A stretch of 64,000 nt of DNA, taken from NCBI GenBank assembly GCA_934655875.1, contig CAKUHB010000004.1:58952-122951 (forward strand), written 5' to 3'. The notes under the pieces were generated by a model that searched no databases, was not told the DNA's origin, and saw only the letters and a program-made list of their open reading frames with translations. Within the stretch, counting starts at the first letter, position 1, and each line of letters starts with the position of its first letter. The stretch is from an uncultured Oscillospiraceae bacterium. GTDB taxonomy: Bacteria; Bacillota; Clostridia; Oscillospirales; Oscillospiraceae. The position numbers and the translations under genes are program-made. This document shows, piece by piece, positions 27,245 through 35,274 of the stretch.

Positions 27245-27846
27245 AAGTCCTCAAACGGTGTGTAGGCAAGCTTCTGCTTCTCCAGATATTTTGCCAGCAC
27301 GTCGCGCGCGAAGACCCGATCGACGGCCCGCGCCATATTGCAGTCGGTGAAGCTGTCGCCGATGCCGATGCTGCTGTCATAGTCGTAAAGCGCCATGACC
27401 GCGGTCTTCTTTACCAGCTCGTTGCCATCGTCAAAGCTGCTTTCCAGACGCAGCGCATCGCCGCAGATGGCAAGCTCTGCCGCGTGAATGCCGAGAAGTC
27501 TTTGCTCATAGGGGGCAAGCTTCTGATCTAAAAACTGCCGTGCGCCTCCGGAGATGACGACCACGCCGATGTCCAGCGCGTCACATGTATCTAAGAATGC
27601 TTCAAAGCCCGGCCGCATGGCGACGCCGCAGACATAGTCCAGCATTTTGGGCAGCAGCTCTGCCGGAGCGCCGTCATAGGCTCTTCTCACGACCTCGCTG
27701 AGCGTCGCTTCGCCTGCGGCAAGCTTTTTGCTGTAGAGCGAAAACTCGCCGGGATCCACAAACAGGCGCATCGCCCCGGAGAACGTGTCCTCCATGGTGA
27801 TGGTGCCGTCAAAATCCACGAATGCGATCGTTCGGATTGCAACCAC
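27208..27846 (-). CDS. HAD phosphatase, MtnX-like
   Basis: 212 residues. HAD motif I FVDFDGTIT (Asp12, Asp14), motif II VVISGGARQF and motif IV IGDSFTDCNMAR are all present. The overall pattern resembles MtnX, the 2-hydroxy-3-keto-5-methylthiopentenyl-1-phosphate phosphatase of the methionine salvage pathway, and PSP-like relatives. It is the last gene of the RuBisCO-like protein operon, and in Bacillus mtnW (a RuBisCO-like protein) and mtnX are also neighbours. The start is a GTG with no well-spaced ribosome site. The substrate here is probably a ketose phosphate made by the cluster, but methionine salvage itself is unproven. Confidence 0.78.
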   Translation of the reverse strand: MVAIRTIAFVDFDGTITMEDTFSGAMRLFVDPGEFSLYSKKLAAGEATLSEVVRRAYDGAPAELLPKMLDYVCGVAMRPGFEAFLDTCDALDIGVVVISGGARQFLDQKLAPYEQRLLGIHAAELAICGDALRLESSFDDGNELVKKTAVMALYDYDSSIGIGDSFTDCNMARAVDRVFARDVLAKYLEKQKLAYTPFEDFYSIAAAISSSR

Positions 27847-27910
27847 TCCTTTTCATTTCTTTCCAGCGAGGAGCAGAGGATCCCCCTGCTCCTCGCTTCT
27901 TTGTGTGTTT

Positions 27911-29227
27911 TCAGTTCATGAGGTCGAAGTTCTTCATGAGGTCGGGGTTCAGGAAGCCCAGCATCCGTGCAAGCTCGGCATGCGTCTTGGCGTACTCCAC
28001 GACGGGGATACCGGCCATGGCTGCATCGATGGCCTGCCGCATGGACTTTGCACCGGCTTCGCTGCCGTCCGGATGGCCGTGGACGCCGCCGCCGGCCGCC
28101 AGCATAACGTCGGTGCCGACTGCCTTGATGATCTTCTCGACCGCCAGCTGCGTGGTGCCGCCGGAGCAGGCGTACATCATGGGCTTGATGTTCCACCACG
28201 GCTGCGTGAAGAACTTGAAGCTGCGGTAGAACATCTTATAGCTGACCGGGAATTTGCCGAACGGATGGCCGTTGATCTGGAAGTCGCCGCCGGCAAGCCG
28301 CGTGATCTTGCCGACAAGCAGCGGGGCCGAAATGCCGGTATAGGTCGGAGCCGCCATGGTTCCGGCGAAGTTGACGTGCGCGAGGATGGGCACGTTGATG
28401 TTGGGGTCGTCGGCGAGCATCTTGAGCGTATCAAAGCCCGTCGTATAGACGTTGACCATCAGGCAGTTGCCGCCCGCTTCGAGGACGCGGTAGGCGTTAT
28501 CGCGCACCTTGGCCGTCTCGTCGGAGATGTTGACGGCGTAAAGGCTGTGCTCGCCCGTCTCTTCAAAGACGCGCTTTTCCGCTGCCATGAACTTCGTGAC
28601 GCGCTCGACCAGCGGGCAGAACGCGGAGTCGGCCAGCATCAGCTCATCGTCCTTGATGACGTCGACGCCGCCCTTGCAGGCCTTGTAGAACAGGTCTGCG
28701 CCCTCGTCGGGCGTCCAGCCGATGTTCGGCTTGATCATGGCGTTGAGGAGCGGCCGCTCCGGCACGCCCAGCACGTCGCGCATGCCCTGCACGCCGAATT
28801 TCGGCCCCTGGAACTGGGCGATGAACTTCTTCGGGAACGCAACGTCGATGAGCCGGATCATGCCGGAGGCCGAAATGTTGCCGAAGAGGATCGTCATGAG
28901 GGCCGACATGCTCGTGGAGAAGTTTGCCATCGGATAGGCGATCTGGATGATATACATGGGCGGCTCGTCGGACTGATAGTCGCAGCCGATATCCGGCACC
29001 TCGTAGAGCGCGACAAGGCGCGAGCCGAAGCGGCGCGTTTTTTCCATCGAGTCTGCGCCGACCTTGATCCACGTGCCGGTGGTCTGCTCGTCGGCGATGG
29101 CCATGGCGAGCTTTTCAATGTTGGACGTTTTGACCTTGGCCTGATAGGTCGCGATGACGTAATCGTCATCAAAGGCGACCTCCGGGAATGCGTAGGTCAG
29201 GTTTTCCTGATCGAGTTTACGGATCAT
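27911..29227 (-). CDS. RuBisCO-like protein (form IV large-subunit family)
   Basis: 438 residues with the RuBisCO large-subunit barrel. The metal and carbamate site is kept (GGVDVIKDDE, Lys192, Asp194, Glu195). Lys166 in IKPNIG matches the catalytic base, His284 is present, Lys307 (VGKITRLAGG) sits in the loop 6 region, and AAGGGVHGHP (377-386) is the phosphate site. Several true RuBisCO residues differ (IKPN instead of KPK), so CO2 fixation is unlikely. Form IV enzymes catalyse enolisation, isomerisation or transcarboxylation of phosphorylated ketoses. AGGAGG lies 9 bases before the ATG. Neighbours are a phosphatase, a PLP enzyme and a sugar kinase. Confidence 0.93.
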   Translation of the reverse strand: MIRKLDQENLTYAFPEVAFDDDYVIATYQAKVKTSNIEKLAMAIADEQTTGTWIKVGADSMEKTRRFGSRLVALYEVPDIGCDYQSDEPPMYIIQIAYPMANFSTSMSALMTILFGNISASGMIRLIDVAFPKKFIAQFQGPKFGVQGMRDVLGVPERPLLNAMIKPNIGWTPDEGADLFYKACKGGVDVIKDDELMLADSAFCPLVERVTKFMAAEKRVFEETGEHSLYAVNISDETAKVRDNAYRVLEAGGNCLMVNVYTTGFDTLKMLADDPNINVPILAHVNFAGTMAAPTYTGISAPLLVGKITRLAGGDFQINGHPFGKFPVSYKMFYRSFKFFTQPWWNIKPMMYACSGGTTQLAVEKIIKAVGTDVMLAAGGGVHGHPDGSEAGAKSMRQAIDAAMAGIPVVEYAKTHAELARMLGFLNPDLMKNFDLMN

Positions 29228-29259
29228 ATGCTTGTTCCTCCTGTTTCTGGCGGGTAGGT

Positions 29260-30702
29260 TTACTTCTGGATGTTGGAGAAGACGTCCTCAAACGCGTTCA
29301 GCGTCTGGGCGATGGTCTCGTCGTTGTCTGCCATGCTGGTATAGATGCGGGAGCCGGCCAGCGTGATGACGCCGTTGGCGGTCAGGGCCGCGCCGAACTG
29401 CTCGATATAGTGCTGGCGCTCGGGGATCTTCTGGAAGATATCCGGATCCTGCACGTCCAGATACATGACGCCGGAGACTTCAAAGTGGACGATGGAGCCG
29501 GTGTTCCACGTGACGAACGGCAGATCATACTGATCGATCAGCTTCCGGATGCCGTCGCAGAGCTTATCGCCGTTTTCACCGGCCTTTTTCGCCGCATCGG
29601 TGCGGACGATCTCGTCGATCGCGTAATAGCCCGCCGCGCAGCTCAGGGGGTTGGCCGTCAGCGTGCCGCCGACATAGGCCTTTTTCTTGCCTGCCTTGAC
29701 GCCGGCCGCCACGCAGCTCATGATATCCGCGCGTCCGCCGACACCGCCGGCCATCGGATAGCCGCCGGCCACGATCTTGCCGAAGACGGTGAGATCCGGC
29801 TTGACATTGAAGAAGCCCTGTGCGCCGCCGGGGCCGACGCGGAAGGCCGTGACGACCTCGTCAAAGATCAGAAGGGCGTTAAATTCGTCGCAGAGCTTGC
29901 GCACCTCGGCGTTAAACTCCATCGTGACCGGGCGCGTGCCGCTCTCAGGGCCGAACGGCTCGACCAGGACGGCTGCCGTGCCGCCGTGCTTTTCGTTTTC
30001 CTCCAGCGCCTTGCGCAGGCTCTCGAGACTGCCGGGGAAGAACTCGGACATGTTGGCCGAGACGTCCTTCGGGATGCCGTGTGCTTCGAAGGTCTTGGTA
30101 TACGGGATATGCAGGGAGTAGACCAGCTGGTCGGACCAGCCGTGATACGCGCCGCCGACCTTGATAATGCGCTGCTTGCCCGTATAGGTGCGCGCAATGC
30201 GGATGGCGACCATGTCGGCTTCGGTGCCGCTGGCAAGGCAGCGGTACATCTCGACCCACGGCATGCACTCGTGGATCTTCTCCGCCAGCTTCATCTCATA
30301 CGGATGGAACAGGCCGGTCACGGGGCCGGATTCCCGCACGACCTGCCAGACCTTTTCGTTGACGGGGCCGTAGTTGCTGCCGAGCAGCGTCGGGCCGCCG
30401 GCCTGTAGATAGTCGACATAGCGGTTGCCGTCGATATCGTAGAGATACGCGCCGTCCGCTTTCGTCACGACCAGCGGGAACGGATAGTTGAAGGCCAGAT
30501 TGTGCTGCACGCCGCCGGGGATATAGTGTTTGGCTTCCTCGATCATCTTTCTGGAGCCTGCGCATTTTTCATCGAAATAGCGCAGATAGCGGTCCATCGC
30601 GGACTGCTTGATGGGCAGCAGCGGAGAATGCACCAGCCGGTCCATTTTTTCATAGACCTCCGGTACGTTCGGCCATCTGGATACGCCGTAATGTTCGTTC
30701 AT
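29260..30702 (-). CDS. Class III PLP aminotransferase (glutamate-1-semialdehyde aminomutase-like)
   Basis: 480 residues. It has YIPGGVQHNLAFNYPFP near the N-terminus, DIDGNRYVDYLQAGGPTLLG, ASGTEADMVAIRIAR and LLIFDEVVTAFR (PLP-ring Asp). The Schiff-base lysine lies in TVFGKIVAGGYPMAG. These resemble glutamate-1-semialdehyde aminomutase and related sugar or amino-acid aminotransferases, but the gene sits in a RuBisCO-like protein cluster and not with haem genes. It probably moves an amino group onto or off a carbonyl intermediate of that pathway. The start is supported by AGGAGG 8 bases upstream. It lies 26 bases after the kinase gene. Confidence 0.88.
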   Translation of the reverse strand: MNEHYGVSRWPNVPEVYEKMDRLVHSPLLPIKQSAMDRYLRYFDEKCAGSRKMIEEAKHYIPGGVQHNLAFNYPFPLVVTKADGAYLYDIDGNRYVDYLQAGGPTLLGSNYGPVNEKVWQVVRESGPVTGLFHPYEMKLAEKIHECMPWVEMYRCLASGTEADMVAIRIARTYTGKQRIIKVGGAYHGWSDQLVYSLHIPYTKTFEAHGIPKDVSANMSEFFPGSLESLRKALEENEKHGGTAAVLVEPFGPESGTRPVTMEFNAEVRKLCDEFNALLIFDEVVTAFRVGPGGAQGFFNVKPDLTVFGKIVAGGYPMAGGVGGRADIMSCVAAGVKAGKKKAYVGGTLTANPLSCAAGYYAIDEIVRTDAAKKAGENGDKLCDGIRKLIDQYDLPFVTWNTGSIVHFEVSGVMYLDVQDPDIFQKIPERQHYIEQFGAALTANGVITLAGSRIYTSMADNDETIAQTLNAFEDVFSNIQK

Positions 30703-30728
30703 GATTGTACCCTCCTGTAAGTATTCTG

Positions 30729-32282
30729 TCAGTGCTGGTCTGCGCCGGCGTTGAGTGCGGCGTAGGATTTTTTATTGTTGGTATACAGCTGCTGGAAAAC
30801 CGGGAAGATCCGGTCGTAGCGCTTTGCGTTTTCCGCGGACGGCTGATAGGTCGCGCTGACGCGGATGAGCTTCTTGACCTCCCGGATATCGGGGAGCATG
30901 CCCGTGCCGACCGCAACGAGCGCCGCAGCGCCCATGGCGCCGACAAGACGTGGGCTTTCGATCGTCTCGACCGGGCGGCCCAGCACGTCGGCAAGGATCT
31001 GGCAGATCACGGGCGACATGGCGCTGCCGCCGGTGAAGCGGACAGTTCTTTGCGTCTGGAACGTCTTTTCGCTCGCTTCAAGATTCCAGCGCATATGCAT
31101 GCAGACACCCTCAATGACCGCCTTGACAAGATCGTGTCCGCGGGTACTGAGGTCGAGGTTGAAGAACATGCCGCGCGCGTTGGCGTCTTCAAATGGGCAG
31201 CGGTTGCCGTGCATCCACGGCGAAAAGACGACGCCGCTGTTGCCCGCGGGGACATCCTTGATATAGGCGTCCAGCTCCGGATAGCTCATTTCCGGCAGAT
31301 CGAGCCGATCCTTGACCCACTCCATGCATTTGCCGGAGGTATCGACCTCGGCCACATAGTTATAGGCCGTCGGATCCGCGCCCGGGAGCGTGCCGATGAG
31401 GTTGCCGATGTCGGTATGGAGCTTGCCGACTGTCGTTTCCACCCAGCCGGATGTGCCGGAATAGACGTTGACGTCGCCGATCTCGGTGCAGCCCGCGCCG
31501 ATCTGGCAGAGACTGACATCGGTGCCGCCGGAGAACACCGGCGTGCCCGCGGCAAGCCCCAGCTCCTCCGCAGCCTGCGGCAGAAGGCCGCCGACGCAGT
31601 CGGTCGACGCGCAGATCTCCGGCAGGTGGCGCATCTCCACGCCGAGCATTTTGCACAGTTTGCGGCTCCAGCAGTCGTTCTTCACGTCATAGAGGAAGGT
31701 CGCGCCCGCTGTGTCGCGGCTGGCCTTCATGACGCCGGTCGCGCGGCAGGCCAGATATTCCTTGGCGTCGAGCCATTTATACGCCTTTTGGAAGATCTCC
31801 GGCTCGTTGTCGCGTACCCAGAGATACTTCCAGACCGGATCCTTTGAGCCAAAGGAGCCCGCGCCGGTGATCTTCAGGAATTTGAGCGTCTTACGGATGT
31901 TCAGCCCCTCGACCTTCAGGCCGGTATTCATGCAGCGGTTAAACTGCTGGTCTGCGCGCGTGTCCATCCAGCTGATGCACGGGCGCAGCGGCGTGCCTGT
32001 CTCGTCCACCATCAGAACGTTCTGCATCTGTGAGCTGAACGAGACGCCCTCGATCGCATCCCTGTGCACGCCGGTCTTTTCCAGCAGCTGCCGGGTGCTG
32101 CGGCCCATGGCCGTCCACCAGTCGTCCGGATTCTGCTCGATCGCGCCGCCGCCGAGCATTTGCAGGGAATAGTCTTCCACGGTGCTTGCGACATAGGTGA
32201 TGCCGTTCTCGGCGCTGACCTCGAACAGGCACGCCTTCAGGCCGGTCGTACCAACGTCGTAAGCGATCACTTTCATTGCCAT
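30729..32282 (-). CDS. FGGY-family carbohydrate kinase (xylulokinase-like)
   Basis: About 517 residues from the ATG at 32282 (AAAGGAGAGG seven bases upstream). The upstream extension to 32480 crosses the promoter and is rejected. FGGY marks include AYDVGTTGLKACLFE (phosphate 1), GVSFSSQMQN, SWMDTRAD, FSGGTDVSLCQIGAG, and RFTGGSAMSPVICQILADV near the C-terminus. FGGY kinases phosphorylate ketoses or polyols with ATP. It is the first gene of the operon and should make the sugar phosphate used by the RuBisCO-like protein. The exact substrate is unknown. Confidence 0.9.
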   Translation of the reverse strand: MAMKVIAYDVGTTGLKACLFEVSAENGITYVASTVEDYSLQMLGGGAIEQNPDDWWTAMGRSTRQLLEKTGVHRDAIEGVSFSSQMQNVLMVDETGTPLRPCISWMDTRADQQFNRCMNTGLKVEGLNIRKTLKFLKITGAGSFGSKDPVWKYLWVRDNEPEIFQKAYKWLDAKEYLACRATGVMKASRDTAGATFLYDVKNDCWSRKLCKMLGVEMRHLPEICASTDCVGGLLPQAAEELGLAAGTPVFSGGTDVSLCQIGAGCTEIGDVNVYSGTSGWVETTVGKLHTDIGNLIGTLPGADPTAYNYVAEVDTSGKCMEWVKDRLDLPEMSYPELDAYIKDVPAGNSGVVFSPWMHGNRCPFEDANARGMFFNLDLSTRGHDLVKAVIEGVCMHMRWNLEASEKTFQTQRTVRFTGGSAMSPVICQILADVLGRPVETIESPRLVGAMGAAALVAVGTGMLPDIREVKKLIRVSATYQPSAENAKRYDRIFPVFQQLYTNNKKSYAALNAGADQH

Positions 32283-32321
32283 ACGGGATCCTCTCCTTTC
32301 AAATTTCATCTTCCCGAAAAT

Positions 32322-32350
32322 ATTATACTCCGTTCCAAATTTAGATTCAA
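32322..32350 (-). promoter_or_regulatory. Promoter of kinase / RuBisCO-like operon
   Basis: On the minus strand TTGAAT (32345-32350) and a perfect TATAAT (32322-32327) are separated by 17 bp, 40 bases upstream of the kinase start. It is divergent from the TetR promoter. Confidence 0.85.
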
Positions 32351-32419
32351 GTAAAAACTGTGTCATTCTGCTATCGGATGCGTAGAAAATCTTGGCACAT
32401 TTTATGCAGTTTGACGATT

Positions 32420-32452
32420 CCGGTTGCAAAACCGGCCGGTATCGGCTATACT
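32420..32452 (+). promoter_or_regulatory. TetR promoter with overlapping palindromes (candidate operator)
   Basis: TTGCAA (32424-32429) and TATACT (32447-32452) are 17 bp apart. The -35 is embedded in the perfect palindrome CCGGTT-GCAA-AACCGG (32420-32435), and ACCGGCCGGT (32431-32440) is a second perfect palindrome in the spacer. Such symmetry over a promoter is typical of a TetR dimer site, so autoregulation and control of the divergent kinase operon are likely. Confidence 0.7.
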
Positions 32453-32483
32453 GAAGAGGACAAAGCGGAAAGGATCCCATACT

Positions 32484-33086
32484 ATGACAGACGTACCAGC
32501 AGGCAGACGCGAACAGAATAAACAGCAGTGCCGGGCGCGGATCCTGCGCGCTTCCCGGCAGCTGTTCAGCTCAAAGGGCTTTGAGCAGACCACGATGACC
32601 GACGTCGCCGCCCGCGCGGAGGTCTCCAAGGCGACGCTCTATAATTATTTTACCAGCAAGGACAGTCTGCTCATGGGCATCGCGGAGGCCGCGCTGGAGG
32701 AGATCCGGCAGCTGGCCGAGACAGAACGGCAGACGGAGCCGAGCGCCCTCATGCGGCTGCGGCACGTCTTGCAGGCATTTGTGCTGGATTCCATGCGCTA
32801 TCTGGCGCTCTGCCGGAAGATCACGTACCTCAACTCGTTTGAAGAGGGCGAGCTGTACCAGACGCGGCTCGCCATGCTGGCGCTTCTGGAGGGGCTTGTC
32901 CGGCAGGCGCAGGCACAGTGCGAGCTGCGCGCGGACGCCGGTGTGCAGGATATCGTCGATCTTTTGATGGGGCTGTACCTGACAACGCAGCTGCAATGGC
33001 CGCAGCTGGCGCAGATGTCGCGCGAGGACTGTCTGGCGCGCTTTGACCGGCTGTTTGATCTGACGCTTGCGGGCGTGCGGATCTGA
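32484..33086 (+). CDS. TetR-family transcriptional regulator
   Basis: 200 residues from the ATG at 32484 (AAAGGA nine bases upstream). The N-terminal HTH is canonical: RILRASRQLFSSKGFEQTTM, then AARAEVSKATLYNYFTSKDSLL. The C-terminal ligand domain is unassigned. It is divergent to the kinase / RuBisCO-like operon and convergent to the BMP binding-protein gene, so it probably controls the first and perhaps the importer. A likely operator overlaps its own -35 box. Confidence 0.93.
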   Translation: MTDVPAGRREQNKQQCRARILRASRQLFSSKGFEQTTMTDVAARAEVSKATLYNYFTSKDSLLMGIAEAALEEIRQLAETERQTEPSALMRLRHVLQAFVLDSMRYLALCRKITYLNSFEEGELYQTRLAMLALLEGLVRQAQAQCELRADAGVQDIVDLLMGLYLTTQLQWPQLAQMSREDCLARFDRLFDLTLAGVRI

Positions 33087-33098
33087 TTTTCTGAAAGC

Positions 33099-33156
33099 AA
33101 AAACCGCTTCCGAACCCATGCAGGAACCATCCTGCATCGGTCCGGAAGCGGTTTTT
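33099..33156. terminator. Bidirectional terminator between tetR and the BMP gene
   Basis: The arms AAAAACCGCTTCCG and CGGAAGCGGTTTTT (33099-33112, 33143-33156) flank an inner stem (TGCAGGA with TCCTGCA). T runs follow on both strands, so it can end the plus-strand tetR transcript and the minus-strand importer transcript. A second GC-rich hairpin follows at 33167-33195. Confidence 0.88.
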
Positions 33157-33166
33157 CGTTTGTTAT

Positions 33167-33195
33167 GGCCGGGCAGCCCGATGGGCTGCCCGGCC
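33167..33195. terminator. Second GC-rich hairpin after the BMP gene
   Basis: A 13-bp perfect inverted repeat (33167-33179, 33183-33195, three-base loop) is followed on the plus strand by TTTT. It probably works with the neighbouring hairpin at 33099-33156. Confidence 0.6.
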
Positions 33196-33215
33196 TTTTG
33201 GTTGCTAACTGATTC

Positions 33216-34295
33216 TTACTGCATGAAGGTGCCGGCGATCATCTCGTCGATGTAAGCCAGGTACTTCTCCTGCACGTCAGCGGGGACGAGGTCGCTCAGA
33301 GCGCCTGCGGACAGCGTGCCGTTCTGCAGCGTGCCGTAGAGCACTTCGCCGCCGAAGGTACCGGCTTCCACGGCTTCCATGGAAGCGACGACCATGGCGG
33401 AGTTGTCAGTGACCTGCGAGCAGATGATGCACTCGTTCTGACCCAGGATATCAGCAGGCTGGCCGATATCATAGATCTTCACGGAGCCGGCAGCCGCGTT
33501 GGCAGCGTCGATGGCTTCACGTGCGCCGGAGTCGACAGCAGAAGCGTCGCCGAAGAAGACGTCAGCGCCCTGCGAGATCAGCTCGGTTGCAAATTCCTTG
33601 CCCTTGGGGGCGTCGGAGAAGGAGTTGGCATAGGGAACGTTCAGGAGTTCGATTTCCTTGCCTTCCTTTTCACCGACAAACTTCGCGGCTTCTTCATAGC
33701 CCGCGATCTTGCCCTTGGTGGTATCCAGCTCCATGCCGCCGATGAAGCCGAGCTTGCCGCTCTCGGTCATCAGGCCCGCCAGCGCGCCGGCGATCCAGCC
33801 GATCTGCTGTGCGTTCGGGAGCAGAGAGGAGACGTTCTTGTTGACAGCCTTGTCGGGCGTGTCGACTGCGCCGTTCAGAAGCGCAAAGGCAACGTCGGGA
33901 TACTCTTCGGCAGCCTGGAGGACTGCGTCGGTATACTGGTTGCCGGGCGCGTAGATCATGTCATAGCCCAGTGCGCAGTAGGCGACGATGGAGTCATAAT
34001 AGGCGTCCTGCGAGATGGAGTCGGTGACTTCCGTCTGCCAGCCCTTCTTCTCGGCAGCCGCGACCATGGCATTGTAGCAGGCAGCGCCCCAGCCGCCGTC
34101 GTTGATGCTGGAGTCGCAGATCATGGCAACCTTGTAGGTCTTACCAGCGGGTGCTTCGGTTTCCGCGGCAGGCGTTTCCGTTTCGGAAACGGCAGGCGCT
34201 TCGGTCTCGGTCTTGGCCGGTTCGGCCTTCCCGGCGCAGGCGACGAGCGTCAGCAGCATCGCAAGAGCCAGAAGCAGTGCAAAGATCTTTTTCAT
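33216..34295 (-). CDS. BMP-family substrate-binding lipoprotein of ABC importer
   Basis: About 359 residues from the ATG at 34295 (GGAGG upstream). The lipobox is LVAC in MKKIFALLLALAMLLTLVAC, followed by a Glu/Thr/Ala-rich linker (about 21-50). The BMP/Med fold then begins (YKVAMICDSSINDGGWGAACY). BMP proteins bind nucleosides or related compounds outside the membrane for type-I ABC importers. It ends the operon ATPase - permease - permease - binding protein. A double hairpin follows. Its position next to the RuBisCO-like cluster suggests, but does not prove, that it supplies that pathway. Confidence 0.92.
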   Translation of the reverse strand: MKKIFALLLALAMLLTLVACAGKAEPAKTETEAPAVSETETPAAETEAPAGKTYKVAMICDSSINDGGWGAACYNAMVAAAEKKGWQTEVTDSISQDAYYDSIVAYCALGYDMIYAPGNQYTDAVLQAAEEYPDVAFALLNGAVDTPDKAVNKNVSSLLPNAQQIGWIAGALAGLMTESGKLGFIGGMELDTTKGKIAGYEEAAKFVGEKEGKEIELLNVPYANSFSDAPKGKEFATELISQGADVFFGDASAVDSGAREAIDAANAAAGSVKIYDIGQPADILGQNECIICSQVTDNSAMVVASMEAVEAGTFGGEVLYGTLQNGTLSAGALSDLVPADVQEKYLAYIDEMIAGTFMQ

Positions 34296-34350
34296 TCGTG
34301 TTCCCTCCGTAAAATAATATATAATAGCGTTTTGCAACGTTATTACCGCA

Positions 34351-35274
34351 TCACCGCTGCTCGCGGCGGTAGGGCTTGCCGTTGGCCTTGGGGCCTGCCT
34401 GCTTCGTGCCGATCAGGCTCAGGACGACAACGGTCGCCACATAGGGGATCATCTGGAAGAACTGATACGGGATGCCGATGCCGGACACCTGCAACCGGAT
34501 CTGGAGCGCGTCGCAGAAGCCGAAGAACAGGCAGGCCAGCAGGATGCCGCCCGCGTTCCAGCGGCCAAAGATGACGGCAGCTAACGCGATGAAGCCGCGT
34601 CCGGCAACGATGCCGTCAGTGTAGGTGCTGGAATAGCAGGTCGTGAGGTATGCGCCGCCGATGCCGGACAGTGCGCCGCAGATCACGCACGCGAGATACT
34701 TGACACCGACGACGTTGATGCCGAGCGTCGCAGCCGCCTGCGGATGCTCGCCGACGGACTTATAGCTGAGACCCGCGCGCGTCTTGCCGAAGAACACCGC
34801 CGTGAAGATCACGAGCAGGATGGCAAGATAGACCATCGGGCTCTGATCAAAGAGCAGCGGGCCGATGACCGGAATGTCCTTGAGCCCCGGGACGGCAATG
34901 GACGGCATGGTGACGATCTGCTTGAGGTCGGAGCCGGTGCCGAAGTAGACGCGGTAGATGAACGACGCCAGCGCGGGCGCAAAGATATTGATGGCCATGC
35001 CGTAGACGGTATGATCCGCGCAGAGCGTGACGGTGGAGAACGCGTAGATCATATTGACGGCGATACCGGCCAGTGCGCCGCACAGAAGCCCCAGCCAGTT
35101 GGAGCCGGTCACGTAGCACACGAGGAAGCCGACGAGCGCGCCGATGGCGGCCAGACCCTCCAGACCGATATTGACCATACCGGCCCGCTGGCCATAAAGC
35201 TCGGCAAGCGAAATGAGCAGCACGGGGATGGCGAGACGGACCGTTGCAAGAAGTAAGCTGGAGATCCAATCCAT
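34351..35274 (-). CDS. BMP/nucleoside-type ABC importer permease (second permease)
   Basis: 307 residues with about eight or nine hydrophobic helices. Typical NupQ/YufQ marks are AELYGQRAGMVNIGLEGL, GNWLGLLCG-like helices and SYKSVGEHPQAAATLGINV (coupling helix region facing the ATPase). It overlaps the first permease by one base at 35274, so the two are co-translated. It forms the channel with the 355-residue permease. The likely substrate class is nucleosides, from family knowledge. Confidence 0.92.
   Translation of the reverse strand: MDWISSLLLATVRLAIPVLLISLAELYGQRAGMVNIGLEGLAAIGALVGFLVCYVTGSNWLGLLCGALAGIAVNMIYAFSTVTLCADHTVYGMAINIFAPALASFIYRVYFGTGSDLKQIVTMPSIAVPGLKDIPVIGPLLFDQSPMVYLAILLVIFTAVFFGKTRAGLSYKSVGEHPQAAATLGINVVGVKYLACVICGALSGIGGAYLTTCYSSTYTDGIVAGRGFIALAAVIFGRWNAGGILLACLFFGFCDALQIRLQVSGIGIPYQFFQMIPYVATVVVLSLIGTKQAGPKANGKPYRREQR

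Noticed and set aside
27865..27897. Hairpin between the RuBisCO-like gene and the phosphatase as operon terminator
   Set aside because: The 12-bp stem has no U run on the minus strand and the genes are only 64 bases apart; more likely an RNA processing or stability hairpin.
27911..29227. True CO2-fixing RuBisCO
   Set aside because: Key residues around the second catalytic lysine block differ (IKPN), and no phosphoribulokinase or small subunit is near.
29260..30702. hemL (haem synthesis glutamate-1-semialdehyde aminomutase)
   Set aside because: The fold is right but the operon is a sugar-kinase / RuBisCO-like cluster with no haem or corrinoid synthesis gene.
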